Part shown: piece by piece, positions 41,249-51,220 of the stretch
How the letters are laid out: each line of letters begins with the position of its first letter
Numbering within the stretch: the first letter of the stretch is position 1
Assembly (NCBI GenBank): GCA_023392535.1
Contig: JAEVYY010000026.1
Span: 62,001 to 126,000, forward strand
DNA from: Bacillota bacterium
Lineage (GTDB): Bacteria > Bacillota > Clostridia > Lachnospirales > Lachnospiraceae
Direction of reading: 5' to 3'
DNA: 64,000 nucleotides
Translations under genes and position numbers: made by a program
Notes under the pieces: model-generated
Database searches by the model: none
The model's input: only the letters and a program-made list of their open reading frames with translations
What the model was told of the DNA's origin: nothing

Positions 41249-43645
41249 TTGGATAAGTATGAATATAAAGTTCGGGCGGATGAATTAAAGAGCATGGTAG
41301 AAGCAAAGCAGTATACAGAAGCTATGCAAATTGCCGATACGATTGACTGGCGCAGAGTAAAAAGCATTATGATGCTTACAATTGTAAGTGATATTTATAA
41401 GGTAAACAGGAGATATGAAGACAGTAAAGAAGTCCTTTTATTAGCTTATGAACGTCATCCCGGTGGAAGAACTATTGTTTATTCATTATGTGAATTATCC
41501 ATAAAAATGGAAGAATATGTACAGGCTTGGGAATATTATAAAGAGTTTGTTCAGATTGCACCTAAGGATACAGGTAGGTTTATTCTGCAATATAAAATAT
41601 ATGAGGCACAGGAAGTCAGTATGGAAGAAAGAATCTGTGTTTTAGAAGAGTTTAAAAAGAGAGACTACCGTGAAAAATGGGCATATGAACTAGCCTATTT
41701 ATATCATCGTATTGGTTTAAGCACAAGATGTGTGGAAGAGTGTGATGAATTGGTTTTGTGGTTTGGAGAAGGTAAATATGTATTAAAAGCAATGGAATTA
41801 AAGATGTTGCATGAGCCTTTGAATCCTGTACAACAAAGTAAGTACGACCAGCTCACAGGAAAAAAAAGGCAGATTACATTCGACAGATCGGAAGAAGATG
41901 AAGAGGATGAAGAAGACGGTTTTTCGGAACCGGATATAGATGTTCATGTAAAACCGATGGATATGAGTAAATACAATACCATCAACTTGCAAAAAGAATT
42001 AGCTGCTAGTATGAAAGAATTATTGGCTGAAGGAGGGGAAGAATTCCATATGGATGTTCCTCCTATAGTAGATGAGGCAGCAAGTGCGATACCAGCACCT
42101 TTTTTGGAAGAAACAGGGAGTATGCCCAATAGTAACGTTAATGATTTGCTACCTTTTAAACAAGAAGTACAAGAGATATTTTTTGAAGAGGGTAAGACTG
42201 ATGAATTTCCGGCAATAGAAGAACTAGAAGAAGTACTGGAAGAAGAAGTTCTGGAAGAAGAAGTTCTGGAAGAAACTCAGGAAGTAGAAAGTACTTGTAA
42301 TGACAAAAATGATTTTGGAAATGAAGCAGTAGAGATATCCTTACATAATTCCTTAAAGACCCAGGAGCAATTAGAATACGAAAGGCTATTGTCTCAAGAG
42401 TATGATGGGCAAATTTCGATTGTTGTTCCGGAAGAAGAAAAATTAGAAAAGCAAATTACAGGTCAGATGAATATTATTGAAATTCTGGCAGAGTGGGAAA
42501 ATACAAAAAAAGAAAATCAACAGAAACGTTTACAAGATGTGAAAAAAAGGGTATCTGAACAAACAGGGCAGCTATTTTCCGAATTTGATGAAGCGACAAA
42601 AACAGATTTACTAGCAAAGTTAGAGGCGGCTTCGAAAGCAGAAGAAGAAAATCGGCGTCTAAAAGAAGCGAAAGAAATAAATGAAAAAATTATTCATCAA
42701 GAAGAAGCGAAAAATGATGAGAAAGTTGATGATATAGAGGCTACTGCGGAGGCACAAGAAATTTCAGCAGAAGAAGTATCACAAAAAACAATAAAAGAGG
42801 AAACACCAAAAGATTCAGAGGGATCGGAGTATAAAGATAAGGAAGTAGGGGATGCTGTAAAAAATAATTCCAACGTGGCTCCCATTGAAAGAAATCGTAC
42901 CCTTAACGATGAAGAAGAAAAATTATTTGGGTCTATTCTTTATTCCAAAAAATCTAAAAAGCAATTAATTCAAGCATTAGATCTTGTTACACTAACTCCA
43001 TATACAGGTAATATAATAATTGCTGGTGAAGAAGGAACAAAGACCATAGAACTTGCAAAGAATCTTCTGAAGAGAATTAAGACAATAGATAATAATTTTT
43101 CTGGTAAAGTCGCTAAAATATCTGCTAAGATTTTCAATAGCAAAAATCCGGAGAAAGTTTTTTCATCATTGGAGAACGGTGCTCTCATTATAGAAAAAGC
43201 AGGGGCACTGTCCCAAGAGACAATGAATCAAATACAAAAGATCTTGATCCAGGGTAATAAAGGAATAATTATAATAATTGAAGATACTCCGAAGAAAATT
43301 CAAAAATTGATAAGCTGTAATAAAAATATTGAAAACGTATTTAATGCCAGAATTAACGTTCCACAATTGAATAATGATGCATTAGTAACACATGCTAAAA
43401 AATATGCGTTGGAACAGGAATTTTCAATCGATGAGTTAGGAATACTTGCTTTATACACCAGAATTGCCGAAATGCAGACTAGTGATCATGTTGTGAATAT
43501 AGAAGAAGTGGAAGAAATTATAGAAGATGCAATTTATAATGCTACAAAAAAGAGCCTGTCACATTTAAAAGATGTTCTCTTTGGAAAAAGGTATGATGAG
43601 GAAGATATGATTGTGTTAAGAGAAAGAGATTTCATTAACTATTAA
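41249..43645 (+). CDS. Large protein: helical repeats, acidic linker, degenerate AAA-like end
   Basis: A 798-residue cytoplasmic protein I cannot name. Residues 1-190 look like TPR-type helical repeats (EAMQIADTIDWRRVKSI, EYVQAWEYYKEFVQIAP). Residues 200-550 are very acidic and low-complexity, with a repeated EVLEE. The last 230 residues resemble an AAA ATPase: NIIIAGEEGTKTIELAKNLL stands at the Walker A site but lacks the full GxxGxGKT, and GALIIEKAG replaces Walker B. ATP hydrolysis is therefore doubtful. The TTG at 41249 is preferred to GTG at 41240, which is part of the GAGGTG ribosome binding site. glgB follows by 13 bases. Confidence 0.65.
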   Translation: MDKYEYKVRADELKSMVEAKQYTEAMQIADTIDWRRVKSIMMLTIVSDIYKVNRRYEDSKEVLLLAYERHPGGRTIVYSLCELSIKMEEYVQAWEYYKEFVQIAPKDTGRFILQYKIYEAQEVSMEERICVLEEFKKRDYREKWAYELAYLYHRIGLSTRCVEECDELVLWFGEGKYVLKAMELKMLHEPLNPVQQSKYDQLTGKKRQITFDRSEEDEEDEEDGFSEPDIDVHVKPMDMSKYNTINLQKELAASMKELLAEGGEEFHMDVPPIVDEAASAIPAPFLEETGSMPNSNVNDLLPFKQEVQEIFFEEGKTDEFPAIEELEEVLEEEVLEEEVLEETQEVESTCNDKNDFGNEAVEISLHNSLKTQEQLEYERLLSQEYDGQISIVVPEEEKLEKQITGQMNIIEILAEWENTKKENQQKRLQDVKKRVSEQTGQLFSEFDEATKTDLLAKLEAASKAEEENRRLKEAKEINEKIIHQEEAKNDEKVDDIEATAEAQEISAEEVSQKTIKEETPKDSEGSEYKDKEVGDAVKNNSNVAPIERNRTLNDEEEKLFGSILYSKKSKKQLIQALDLVTLTPYTGNIIIAGEEGTKTIELAKNLLKRIKTIDNNFSGKVAKISAKIFNSKNPEKVFSSLENGALIIEKAGALSQETMNQIQKILIQGNKGIIIIIEDTPKKIQKLISCNKNIENVFNARINVPQLNNDALVTHAKKYALEQEFSIDELGILALYTRIAEMQTSDHVVNIEEVEEIIEDAIYNATKKSLSHLKDVLFGKRYDEEDMIVLRERDFINY
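42230..42274 (+). repeat. Three tandem 15-bp repeats in coding sequence
   Basis: Units GAAGTACTGGAAGAA, then two of GAAGTTCTGGAAGAA, encode three EVLEE blocks in the acidic linker of the 798-residue protein. The copies are nearly identical at DNA level, so the length may vary by slippage. Confidence 0.85.
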
Positions 43646-43658
43646 AGGAGGCTATCTT

Positions 43659-45581
43659 ATGGCATCGTCAAAGGGGAAAGAATATAGGGAGAAATTATTT
43701 ATTTCAGAGACGGATCAATATTTATTTGCACAAGGCACTAATTATGAGATTTATAAAAAATTAGGTGCGCATTTTTCAGAAGAAGACGGTATAAAAGGCG
43801 TCTTCTTTGCTGTTTGGGCCCCTAATGCGGAGCGCGTATCTGTAATTGGTGAATTTAATCATTGGAGTGAAGAAGCAAATCCAATGATTCGGAAGGAGAA
43901 CGGAGGTATATTTACTGTGTTTGTTCCGGATGTCAAATCCGATCAGATGTATAAATATCTGATTGTTACATTGGATGGCAGAAAGTTATATAAAGCGGAT
44001 CCTTTTGCAACGTATGCAGAAATGCGACCGGGAAATGCCTCTAAAATTTTCGATATAAATAATTTTGCATGGACAGACCATAACTGGATCAAATCAAGGC
44101 AGGAAAAAGATATCCAGAAGGAGCCAGTTGCAATTTATGAATGCCATCTTGGTTCCTGGATGAAACATCAAGATGGAAGTCCGGACGGATTTTATTCGTA
44201 TCGAGACTTTGCAGACAGAGCAGTAAAATATTTAAAAGAAATGCATTTTACTCATATTGAATTAATGGGAATCGCTGAGCACCCTTTTGATGGCTCATGG
44301 GGATATCAGGTCACTGGATATTATGCACCCACATCCAGATACGGGACACCTGAAGATTTTATGTATTTGATGAATACGTTCCATAAGAATGAGATTGGAG
44401 TCATACTTGACTGGGTACCGGCACATTTTCCAAAAGATGCACATGGATTAGCTGAATTTGATGGTACCTGTCTGTTTGAACATGCCGATCCAAGATTAGG
44501 TGAGCACCCAGATTGGGGAACAAAAATATTTAATTATGGCCGTGGTGAAGTCAAGAATTTTTTAATTGCAAATGCACTGTATTGGATTAAGGAATTTCAT
44601 ATTGATGGATTGCGAGTAGATGCGGTTGCATCTATGCTGTACCTTGATTATGGAAAAAGTGATGGACAGTGGATTGCCAATCAATATGGAGAAAATAAAA
44701 ATCTGGAAGCGATTGAATTCTTTAAACACTTGAATTCAATGTTGATTGGAAGTTATCCTGGGGTTATGATGATTGCAGAAGAGTCTACTGCATGGAAGGG
44801 CGTAACAGCAAGACCGGAAGAGAATGGACTTGGATTCAGTTTTAAATGGAATATGGGTTGGATGCATGATTTTTTAGAATATATGAAATTAGATCCTTAT
44901 TTTAGGAAAGAGCATCATCATATGATGACTTTTGCCATGAGTTATAATGATAGTGAAAATTATATTCTGCCGCTATCCCATGATGAAGTAGTTCATTTGA
45001 AATGTTCTATGTTAAATAAAATGCCAGGTTCCGATAAGGATAAATTTGCCAATATGCGAGTGGGATATACCTATATGTTGGGACATTCCGGTAAAAAACT
45101 TTTGTTCATGGGGCAAGAATTCGGTGCTGACCATGAGTGGAATGAAAATATGGAATTAGAATGGTATCTGCTGGAAAATCCATTGCATCGTGGTATGCAG
45201 GAATTTGTTAAAGAGTTGCTAAAAATATATAGAAAATTCACATCTCTCTATGAAATCGATAATTCATGGAAAGGCTTCGAGTGGATAAATGTGTCTGATA
45301 CAGAAAAAAGTACATATAGCTTTATAAGGAAGAATAAAAACGAAACCAGATCTTTACTTTTTGTACTAAATTTTACTCCAGTGGAAAGAATAGAATACCG
45401 GATAGGAGTACCTGTACTTAAAAAATACAAATTATTATTAAATAGCGATGAAACAAAGTTTGGGGGAACAGGCCGGAAACAGTCAAAAGAGATATGGGCA
45501 GAGAAAATTCCATGGGATAACAAAGAATATTCTATCCCATATGCATTGCCGCCATATGGAGCTGCAATATTTGAATTTTAA
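43659..45581 (+). CDS. glgB: 1,4-alpha-glucan branching enzyme
   Basis: A 640-residue GH13 enzyme that makes alpha-1,6 branches in glycogen. The N-terminal CBM48 domain (about 25-115) has FAVWAPNAERVSVIGEFN. The catalytic domain has GYQVTGYYAPTSRYGTPEDF, nucleophile region DGLRVDAVASMLYLDYG, acid MMIAEESTAWKGVT and LPLSHDEVVHLKCSML (each cited in part). The ribosome binding site is AAAGGAGG. A short gap to the preceding gene suggests co-transcription. It is the only glycogen gene in the window. A terminator-like stem follows. Confidence 0.94.
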   Translation: MASSKGKEYREKLFISETDQYLFAQGTNYEIYKKLGAHFSEEDGIKGVFFAVWAPNAERVSVIGEFNHWSEEANPMIRKENGGIFTVFVPDVKSDQMYKYLIVTLDGRKLYKADPFATYAEMRPGNASKIFDINNFAWTDHNWIKSRQEKDIQKEPVAIYECHLGSWMKHQDGSPDGFYSYRDFADRAVKYLKEMHFTHIELMGIAEHPFDGSWGYQVTGYYAPTSRYGTPEDFMYLMNTFHKNEIGVILDWVPAHFPKDAHGLAEFDGTCLFEHADPRLGEHPDWGTKIFNYGRGEVKNFLIANALYWIKEFHIDGLRVDAVASMLYLDYGKSDGQWIANQYGENKNLEAIEFFKHLNSMLIGSYPGVMMIAEESTAWKGVTARPEENGLGFSFKWNMGWMHDFLEYMKLDPYFRKEHHHMMTFAMSYNDSENYILPLSHDEVVHLKCSMLNKMPGSDKDKFANMRVGYTYMLGHSGKKLLFMGQEFGADHEWNENMELEWYLLENPLHRGMQEFVKELLKIYRKFTSLYEIDNSWKGFEWINVSDTEKSTYSFIRKNKNETRSLLFVLNFTPVERIEYRIGVPVLKKYKLLLNSDETKFGGTGRKQSKEIWAEKIPWDNKEYSIPYALPPYGAAIFEF

Positions 45582-45597
45582 TGAAATAACATAAAAT

Positions 45598-45655
45598 GGC
45601 AGTCTTAATTGAAATTTAGAAAGGAATCTATATTTCAGTTAGGGCTGCTTTTTAT
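45598..45655 (+). terminator. Rho-independent terminator after glgB
   Basis: A long imperfect stem: GGCAGTCTTAATTGAAAT (from 45598) pairs with ATTTCAGTTAGGGCTGCT (to 45650) with G-T pairs, followed by TTTTTAT. Confidence 0.82.
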
Positions 45656-45666
45656 GGGTGAGGGGT

Positions 45667-45693
45667 TAAGAAAATGGAATAAAGAACCGAAAT
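45667..45693 (+). promoter_or_regulatory. Candidate sigma-D (sigma-28) flagellar promoter
   Basis: TAAG (45667-45670), a 15-base spacer, then ACCGAAAT (45686-45693). This is close to the motility consensus TAAA-N15-GCCGATAA and sits 64 bases before the large protein gene that precedes flagellin. Confidence 0.6.
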
Positions 45694-45756
45694 AAAGAGT
45701 ACGAATAAATGCTGATTAGACAAGAGCTATTTAAAGTTCTACATGGAGAAAATACT

Positions 45757-48700
45757 ATGAGAGTAGACATGGAGTACGTAAAAGAACATCAAAATGTAGA
45801 CAAAGGTAAGAGCGTAATTTCATTACACAGTTCCAGCATTTCAAAAAATGAGCGTGCGGGAACATTTGCATTAGACATTTCTGGGACAGCTATGGATAAC
45901 AAAGCTTATGGGGGGCAAGGAAAGACCATAGAAGGAGTTATGCAGGAAGCTTTAGCAACAGACGTTGCACAGCAAAAAGACTATATGACAGTTATGTCTA
46001 ATTCTATGTCTGATGAAGATTTTGCAAAGTTACAAGAGGATGGTTACCATCCAAATAGTACAGAAATTGGAACGTTAGTTACCGTTGTCGATAGAATAAA
46101 GGCAGAGTTAGCAGAATCAGGAGTTACTATTTCAGGTTACACAGACACACTTGATTGGGAAACATGGAATGCTATCACTGGGGATAGCATAAAGACCCAG
46201 GCAATAGTAAGTAGACTGAAGAAAAATGACGTTCCTGTTACAGAAAGCAATATTTCTGAGGTGAAAAAGGCCTTGGATAAGGTGCAAGAATTATCTTCCA
46301 TTCATGAAGGTGCCATGAAATATATGGTGCAAAATAATATGAGTCCAACAATTGATAATATTTATACAGCGGAATTTAGCTCTATTTCAGATGGGGACCA
46401 TCAGGGAAGAGGATATTATGCAGATGAAATGCCTATGTATTATGCAAAGAAGGCAGATGATATTAATATTCAGCAATTAATGCCTCAAATAGAAAAAGTG
46501 ATTGAAGAAGCGAATGAGACAGTAAATACAGATACTATTTTGGCTGCCAATTGGTTAATCGAAAAAGGAGTACCATTAACAAGTGGAACATTGTCTTTAT
46601 TATTAGATGTCAGCCAGACGGATGTCTGTACAAATAGTGATACGATCATGGACTATATTACGCAAGCCATGGGAGAAGGAAAGTCAGCAGGAGAAGCACT
46701 TCTTCTAAATAAAGAGGGGTATTATGATCAGACAAAAGAACTATTACAGGAAGTAGAACAGATTAGCGATGAGGCAATAAAAGCGGTGGTTCTGTCAAAA
46801 CAGCCTATTACGATTAAAAATCTTTTTGCATTTCAAAAGCAGATCCAATTACAGGCAGATGATAAAACTGCTAGTATGGACTCTGATGAGTCTGAGATAA
46901 GCGATAATAAATTAATTGTTGCGAAAAGACAATTGGAAGAGATCCGATTGCAGATGAGCCTCGAGGCAAATGTGAAATTATTAAAAAAAGGGATTCAAAT
47001 CGATACGACGGAATTGGAACAACTAGTGGATTATTATAAAGAAATAGAGAAAAAACATAATAGCACTCTATTTGGAGAATATTCGGATGAAAGTTCTGTT
47101 ATTGAAAAAGCATCCTTATATCGTGAAACCTTAGGAAAAGTATCAGAAATACCAGCTATTCCGGCGGCCGTAATTGGACGAGCTGTTTCACAGGGGATTG
47201 CTTTTACTTTAAATAATATCTATGAACAAGGCATCGTGTTACAAAATAAATACCGGGCTGCGGAGGAGACATATGAAGCCCTGATGACTGCGCCGAGAAG
47301 TGATCTAGGTGATTCTATAAAAAAAGCTTTTCGAAATATAGATGAATTATTAGATGACATCAATATGGACCATACGGAAACAAACAAAAGAGCTGTTAGA
47401 ATCCTAGGATATAATAATATGGATATAACTTGTGAAAATGTGGAAGCAATTAAAGAAGCAGATGAAACAGTGACCCGAGTTATTAGGAAGGCAACACCTG
47501 CGGCAGTATTGCAAATGATACGTGATAACAGAAATCCATTAGAAACAGATCTTAATTCCATGGAAGAATATTTGTCTGAAATGGATGCAGATGTGTTATG
47601 TGAAAGTGAGAAATATTCTAAATATCTCTATAAATTAGAGCAAAATGATACCATTTCCAAGGAGGAAAGAAAAGCATATATAGGTATCTACAGGTTGTTC
47701 CATCAAATTGAAAAATCAGATGGTGCTGTAATTGGGAGACTGGTAAATCAAGGAGCAGAACTTTCCTTTAAAAATTTATTAACTGCTGTTCGTTCCAAGA
47801 AGAATAGTAATATAGATAGAACAATAGACGACGATTTTGGCAGATTGGAGTCAGTGAATCAGGATGCAGAATCCATATCAGATCAGATTAATTCCATAAA
47901 AGCTGTGGCATATAATAAACGTCTTGTAAGAGATGTTTTAGATAATTTGGAACCAGAAATACTGGATCAGATAGACATTACTAATGAAATGACTCTGGAA
48001 GAAATCGCATGGCAAATCAAAACTTTTGATAATGAGAACAGCCAAAAAATAGAAAGACAGATAGAATACCAACAATTAGAGGATATTAGAAAAATAAAAA
48101 ATGTGGAAGATAGTGTAATTAGGACACTGATTGATTTTGATCAGCCAGTAACGGTTGACAATTTAATGGCACTTTCCTATATGAAGCAAAATCGTGGTGC
48201 TGCTTTTAGAAGCCTGTATGAAAAGGCGGAGGGAGAAGAAAAAGAAGTCCTAGAAAAAACATTTACAGAAGTAACTAAGAACTTTGTAGGAGAAGAAGAG
48301 GTAAATATGTCCTTCAAAAATCTGGAACATGTTTCAAAAGATATTATGGAAACAGTGAGTGAAAAAGAGTCGGTTACTTCGTTGGATATTAGATCTTTGG
48401 CACTTACATTTACCCAAGTAAAACTTGCTACCGATCTTGCTAAAGAAAAGTATTATGAGGTTCCGGTGATGATAGGTAATCAGGTAACTTCCATTAACCT
48501 TAGAATCGTTCATGGAGAAGAGAGCGGTAAAGTGACAGCAATTACACAAGGTGAACTATGTGGAAAAGTGGTTGCAGAATTTACCGTAAATGGGGATAAC
48601 ATATCCGGATATATAGGAACAGATTCGCAAGAAGGACTTACTATATTGAAAGAAAAAGAAGCAGAATTAAAGAACGGTCTTCAAAAAAATGGAAAGCAGA

Positions 48701-48891
48701 TATCCTCCTTAAATTTGATATATAGTCAGAATCTGGATACTGAAAAAATTGTTGCTGAGAAGAATAGTAGATCGGAAAAGGAAGCAGTATCATCAAAAGA
48801 GTTATATACAATCGCAAAAGAATTTTTAAATTTCATTCAAATAAATGATGGAAACGAAAGGGAAGGTGCTACACATGAAACTCAGCTTTAA
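45757..48891 (+). CDS. Large helical repeat protein (DUF6240-like), flagellar locus
   Basis: A 1044-residue protein of unknown function that I associate with DUF6240, typically located beside flagellar genes. There is no signal peptide or membrane segment. It is built from about nine divergent repeats of roughly 90-100 residues with a common pattern: a helix such as AVIGRLVNQGAELSFKNLL or ANWLIEKGVPLTSGTLSLLL, with hydrophobic residues spaced around a central Thr/Ser. The final 150 residues are a distinct beta-rich domain. The ATG at 45757 has GGAGA at the right distance. It overlaps the flagellin start, and the promoter points to sigma-D control. It could be a hook-length or export-related factor. 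Confidence 0.7.
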   Translation: MRVDMEYVKEHQNVDKGKSVISLHSSSISKNERAGTFALDISGTAMDNKAYGGQGKTIEGVMQEALATDVAQQKDYMTVMSNSMSDEDFAKLQEDGYHPNSTEIGTLVTVVDRIKAELAESGVTISGYTDTLDWETWNAITGDSIKTQAIVSRLKKNDVPVTESNISEVKKALDKVQELSSIHEGAMKYMVQNNMSPTIDNIYTAEFSSISDGDHQGRGYYADEMPMYYAKKADDINIQQLMPQIEKVIEEANETVNTDTILAANWLIEKGVPLTSGTLSLLLDVSQTDVCTNSDTIMDYITQAMGEGKSAGEALLLNKEGYYDQTKELLQEVEQISDEAIKAVVLSKQPITIKNLFAFQKQIQLQADDKTASMDSDESEISDNKLIVAKRQLEEIRLQMSLEANVKLLKKGIQIDTTELEQLVDYYKEIEKKHNSTLFGEYSDESSVIEKASLYRETLGKVSEIPAIPAAVIGRAVSQGIAFTLNNIYEQGIVLQNKYRAAEETYEALMTAPRSDLGDSIKKAFRNIDELLDDINMDHTETNKRAVRILGYNNMDITCENVEAIKEADETVTRVIRKATPAAVLQMIRDNRNPLETDLNSMEEYLSEMDADVLCESEKYSKYLYKLEQNDTISKEERKAYIGIYRLFHQIEKSDGAVIGRLVNQGAELSFKNLLTAVRSKKNSNIDRTIDDDFGRLESVNQDAESISDQINSIKAVAYNKRLVRDVLDNLEPEILDQIDITNEMTLEEIAWQIKTFDNENSQKIERQIEYQQLEDIRKIKNVEDSVIRTLIDFDQPVTVDNLMALSYMKQNRGAAFRSLYEKAEGEEKEVLEKTFTEVTKNFVGEEEVNMSFKNLEHVSKDIMETVSEKESVTSLDIRSLALTFTQVKLATDLAKEKYYEVPVMIGNQVTSINLRIVHGEESGKVTAITQGELCGKVVAEFTVNGDNISGYIGTDSQEGLTILKEKEAELKNGLQKNGKQISSLNLIYSQNLDTEKIVAEKNSRSEKEAVSSKELYTIAKEFLNFIQINDGNEREGATHETQL

Positions 48892-49945
48892 TATGTCAGC
48901 AATTATAGCAAATAATGAATTAACGAATAGTGATAATAAATTAGCGGAATCACTTAAAAAATTGTCATCGGGATATAAGATAAATCATCCCAAAGATGAT
49001 CCGGCCGGTCTTGCGATTTCCAGAAAGATGAGAGCGCAGATCAATGGATTAACAACAGCATCGGGAATTGCTACAAATGGTGTTTCGGTGATAGAAACAG
49101 CAGAAGGGGCATTGACTGAGATTCATTCTATGGTATCCAGAATGAAAGAATTGTCAGTTCAGGCAAGTAATGGTACTTGTACAACCGCTGATAGAGCGTC
49201 TATCCAAAGTGAAGTAACAGCACTCACAGCAGAAATAGAAAGGCTTGCAAAAGATACGGAGTTTAACGGAAAGAGTCTTCTGGATGGTAGTTGCGATCTC
49301 AAGGGATACACAGATCAAGCAAATGTTAAAGTAGATTATTATTCAGATCAGACATATGCAAAAAAGTATATGCTGAATATTAATAATACGGTAGATCCAG
49401 CCATAGTTAATCTTTCCGGCGATTTTCCGAGCGGAGCAACAGCAAAAATGGATGGAAATGAATTAACAATAACTGGCTCTGATAATTTTGAGATACGTCT
49501 GGATGTGGAAGGAACGATGGATAGTGATGTGGTACTTGATATTACAGGGCTTGGTGCTATGAAATTCCAAATAGGTGCTAATGAAGGGCAAGATTTAGAT
49601 ATTCGTATTCCCAAAATTTCTTTAGAGAACATGGGGATAGAGAATCTTGATATGACGCAAGCTGAAACAGCGAGAGATGCTATGGAAAGATTAGACGATG
49701 CAACTGCTTATGTTTCGCAAGTTCGTGCTAGATTGGGCGCTTATCAGAATCGTCTTGAACACACCATTTCCAGTTTGGATATTACAGAAGAAAACATGGA
49801 AGCTGCTAATTCCCGAATCATGGATGTGGATATGGCTGAGGAAATGTCAAATTATACAAAATATCAGATATTATCACAAGCAGGTGTATCTATGTTAGCA
49901 CAAGCTAATGAAAGACCAGAAAAAGTACTGCAACTCTTACAGTAG
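48875..49945 (+). CDS. Flagellin
   Basis: A 356-residue flagellin, the main subunit of the flagellar filament, exported by the flagellar type III system. The N-terminal D0/D1 part is conserved (LKKLSSGYKINHPKDDPAGL, followed by AISRKMRAQ). The C-terminal coiled part has SRIMDVDMAEEMSNYTKYQI, ending in KVLQLLQ, where most flagellins end in Arg. The central D2/D3 region is short. The ATG at 48875 follows AAGGTG. It starts 17 bases inside the previous gene, so the two are coupled. FliS follows directly. Confidence 0.95.
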   Translation: MKLSFNMSAIIANNELTNSDNKLAESLKKLSSGYKINHPKDDPAGLAISRKMRAQINGLTTASGIATNGVSVIETAEGALTEIHSMVSRMKELSVQASNGTCTTADRASIQSEVTALTAEIERLAKDTEFNGKSLLDGSCDLKGYTDQANVKVDYYSDQTYAKKYMLNINNTVDPAIVNLSGDFPSGATAKMDGNELTITGSDNFEIRLDVEGTMDSDVVLDITGLGAMKFQIGANEGQDLDIRIPKISLENMGIENLDMTQAETARDAMERLDDATAYVSQVRARLGAYQNRLEHTISSLDITEENMEAANSRIMDVDMAEEMSNYTKYQILSQAGVSMLAQANERPEKVLQLLQ

Positions 49946-49964
49946 ATAATGAGAGGGACACCTA

Positions 49965-50441
49965 ATGACAGATGATTTGATACAAAAATTTTCACGACGT
50001 ATTACACAGGCAAATAAAACGGAATTAACGGTTATTCTATATGAGATGACAATAGTCTATGTGCAAGATGCAAAAATGGCTCTTTTATCTCAGAATATCG
50101 AGCAATATCGAAAAGAGATTAAAAGAGCCAAACGATGTATGGAAGAATTATTGAATTCCTTACATATCGAATATGCCATTGCCAGAAATATAATGCAATT
50201 ATATCGATATGTGAACCGGGAATTGCAAAAAGCAGACGTATGGTGTACTGAGGAATCTTTGGATCATGTATTGCTTGTAATACAAAATCTCCATGATGCA
50301 TATATTGAGATTAGTAAAAAAGATACTTCAGATGCAATTATGTCTAATACGCAATCGATATACGCCGGTTTTACTTATAACAAAAATAATTTAAATGAAA
50401 ACCTTATGAATAATACTGCTAACAGAGGTTTTCTCGTATAA
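49965..50441 (+). CDS. fliS: FliS-like flagellin chaperone
   Basis: A 158-residue, mainly helical protein in the FliS family, which binds the C-terminal part of flagellin in the cytoplasm to stop early polymerisation. The family core is recognisable as ITQANKTELTVILYEMTIVY and EIKRAKRCMEELLNSLHIEY. The position 19 bases after flagellin supports the call. It is about 25 residues longer than typical FliS at the C-terminus, and that tail overlaps the opposing YaaL-like gene by 51 bases. Confidence 0.82.
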   Translation: MTDDLIQKFSRRITQANKTELTVILYEMTIVYVQDAKMALLSQNIEQYRKEIKRAKRCMEELLNSLHIEYAIARNIMQLYRYVNRELQKADVWCTEESLDHVLLVIQNLHDAYIEISKKDTSDAIMSNTQSIYAGFTYNKNNLNENLMNNTANRGFLV

Positions 50442-50672
50442 TTCTTCCTCTTCGGGCAGCTCATTTAGTTTGGCTGCCTGTTCCATTAAGTATTTATATC
50501 TTTTTAAGATTGCATTGACTTGATAAATATAACTATCGATTAAATCAGGATCAGTTACATAGTCAAATCCCGAATAAGCTATTTCTAAAGCGTATTTTGT
50601 TTTTGCAATGTCGTCCAATATATTATTTTTTTCTGTTTTCGTATAAGATGATTGACTAAAGTGTGCCTTCAT
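50391..50672 (-). CDS. YaaL/DUF2508 family protein
   Basis: A 93-residue protein of the YaaL (DUF2508) family, recognised by DDIAKTKYALEIAYSGFDYV, then PDLIDSYIYQVNAILKRYKY (cited in part). It is a small helical cytoplasmic protein of unknown function, usually located near recR and bofA; here bofA follows on the other strand. It lies convergent to fliS, with overlapping 3' ends. The ATG is preceded by a weak ribosome binding site. Confidence 0.82.
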   Translation of the reverse strand: MKAHFSQSSYTKTEKNNILDDIAKTKYALEIAYSGFDYVTDPDLIDSYIYQVNAILKRYKYLMEQAAKLNELPEEEELYEKTSVSSIIHKVFI

Positions 50673-50841
50673 AAAATCCTACCATTCTATTATATTTAAT
50701 TCTTATACAAAGTATAGTCAAAATGAAAGTTACTTATTCCATATTCTGTAAAAAAAATGTAATAAAGGAAAAAGAATTTCATATATTTAGATAAGTGTCG
50801 GTACAAGTTAAAACCATAAAATTATGGTAGGCAGGGACTAG

Positions 50842-51114
50842 ATGGAAAATTATGTGGGATTTATTATTATTACAATAGTATGTGCACTGGTATTATTAAT
50901 CGGTGCTATAAAGAAAAAATCAGAATTTATTATCAACTTTATACTCAGAACAATTATGGGAATGATTAGTATCTATTTCATAAACGAATTTCTAGGATGG
51001 CAAAATATTAATATTTCTGTGGGGATGAATCCAATTACCGTATTGACATCCGGAACACTAGGAATTCCAGGGGTTCTATTGCTGTATGGAATTAATTTTT
51101 ACAAATTTTTGTAG
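50842..51114 (+). CDS. bofA: BofA-family pro-sigma-K processing regulator
   Basis: A 90-residue membrane protein with three hydrophobic segments, recognised as BofA by the C-terminal MNPITVLTSGTLGIPGVLLLYG (cited in part: NPITVLTSGTLGIPGVLL). In Bacillus it inhibits SpoIVFB and so delays sigma-K activation in the mother cell; in this lineage the same role is plausible. Its presence is the main sign that the organism forms endospores. Translation starts at ATG 50842, preceded by AGGGAC. Confidence 0.85.
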   Translation: MENYVGFIIITIVCALVLLIGAIKKKSEFIINFILRTIMGMISIYFINEFLGWQNINISVGMNPITVLTSGTLGIPGVLLLYGINFYKFL

Positions 51115-51140
51115 GTAAATAACAAAAATTTGTAATTTTA
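51101..51140 (+). terminator. Possible terminator after bofA
   Basis: A 12-bp perfect inverted repeat (51101-51112 with 51122-51133) overlaps the bofA stop and is followed by AATTTTA. The stem is AT-rich, so strength is uncertain. Confidence 0.5.
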
Positions 51141-51220
51141 GGAAAGGCTATGGACAAGTTCAGAAACGCGTATTATAATTCTGATTACATCTTACTTATG
51201 AAAGAGCGGGTGGTGATACA

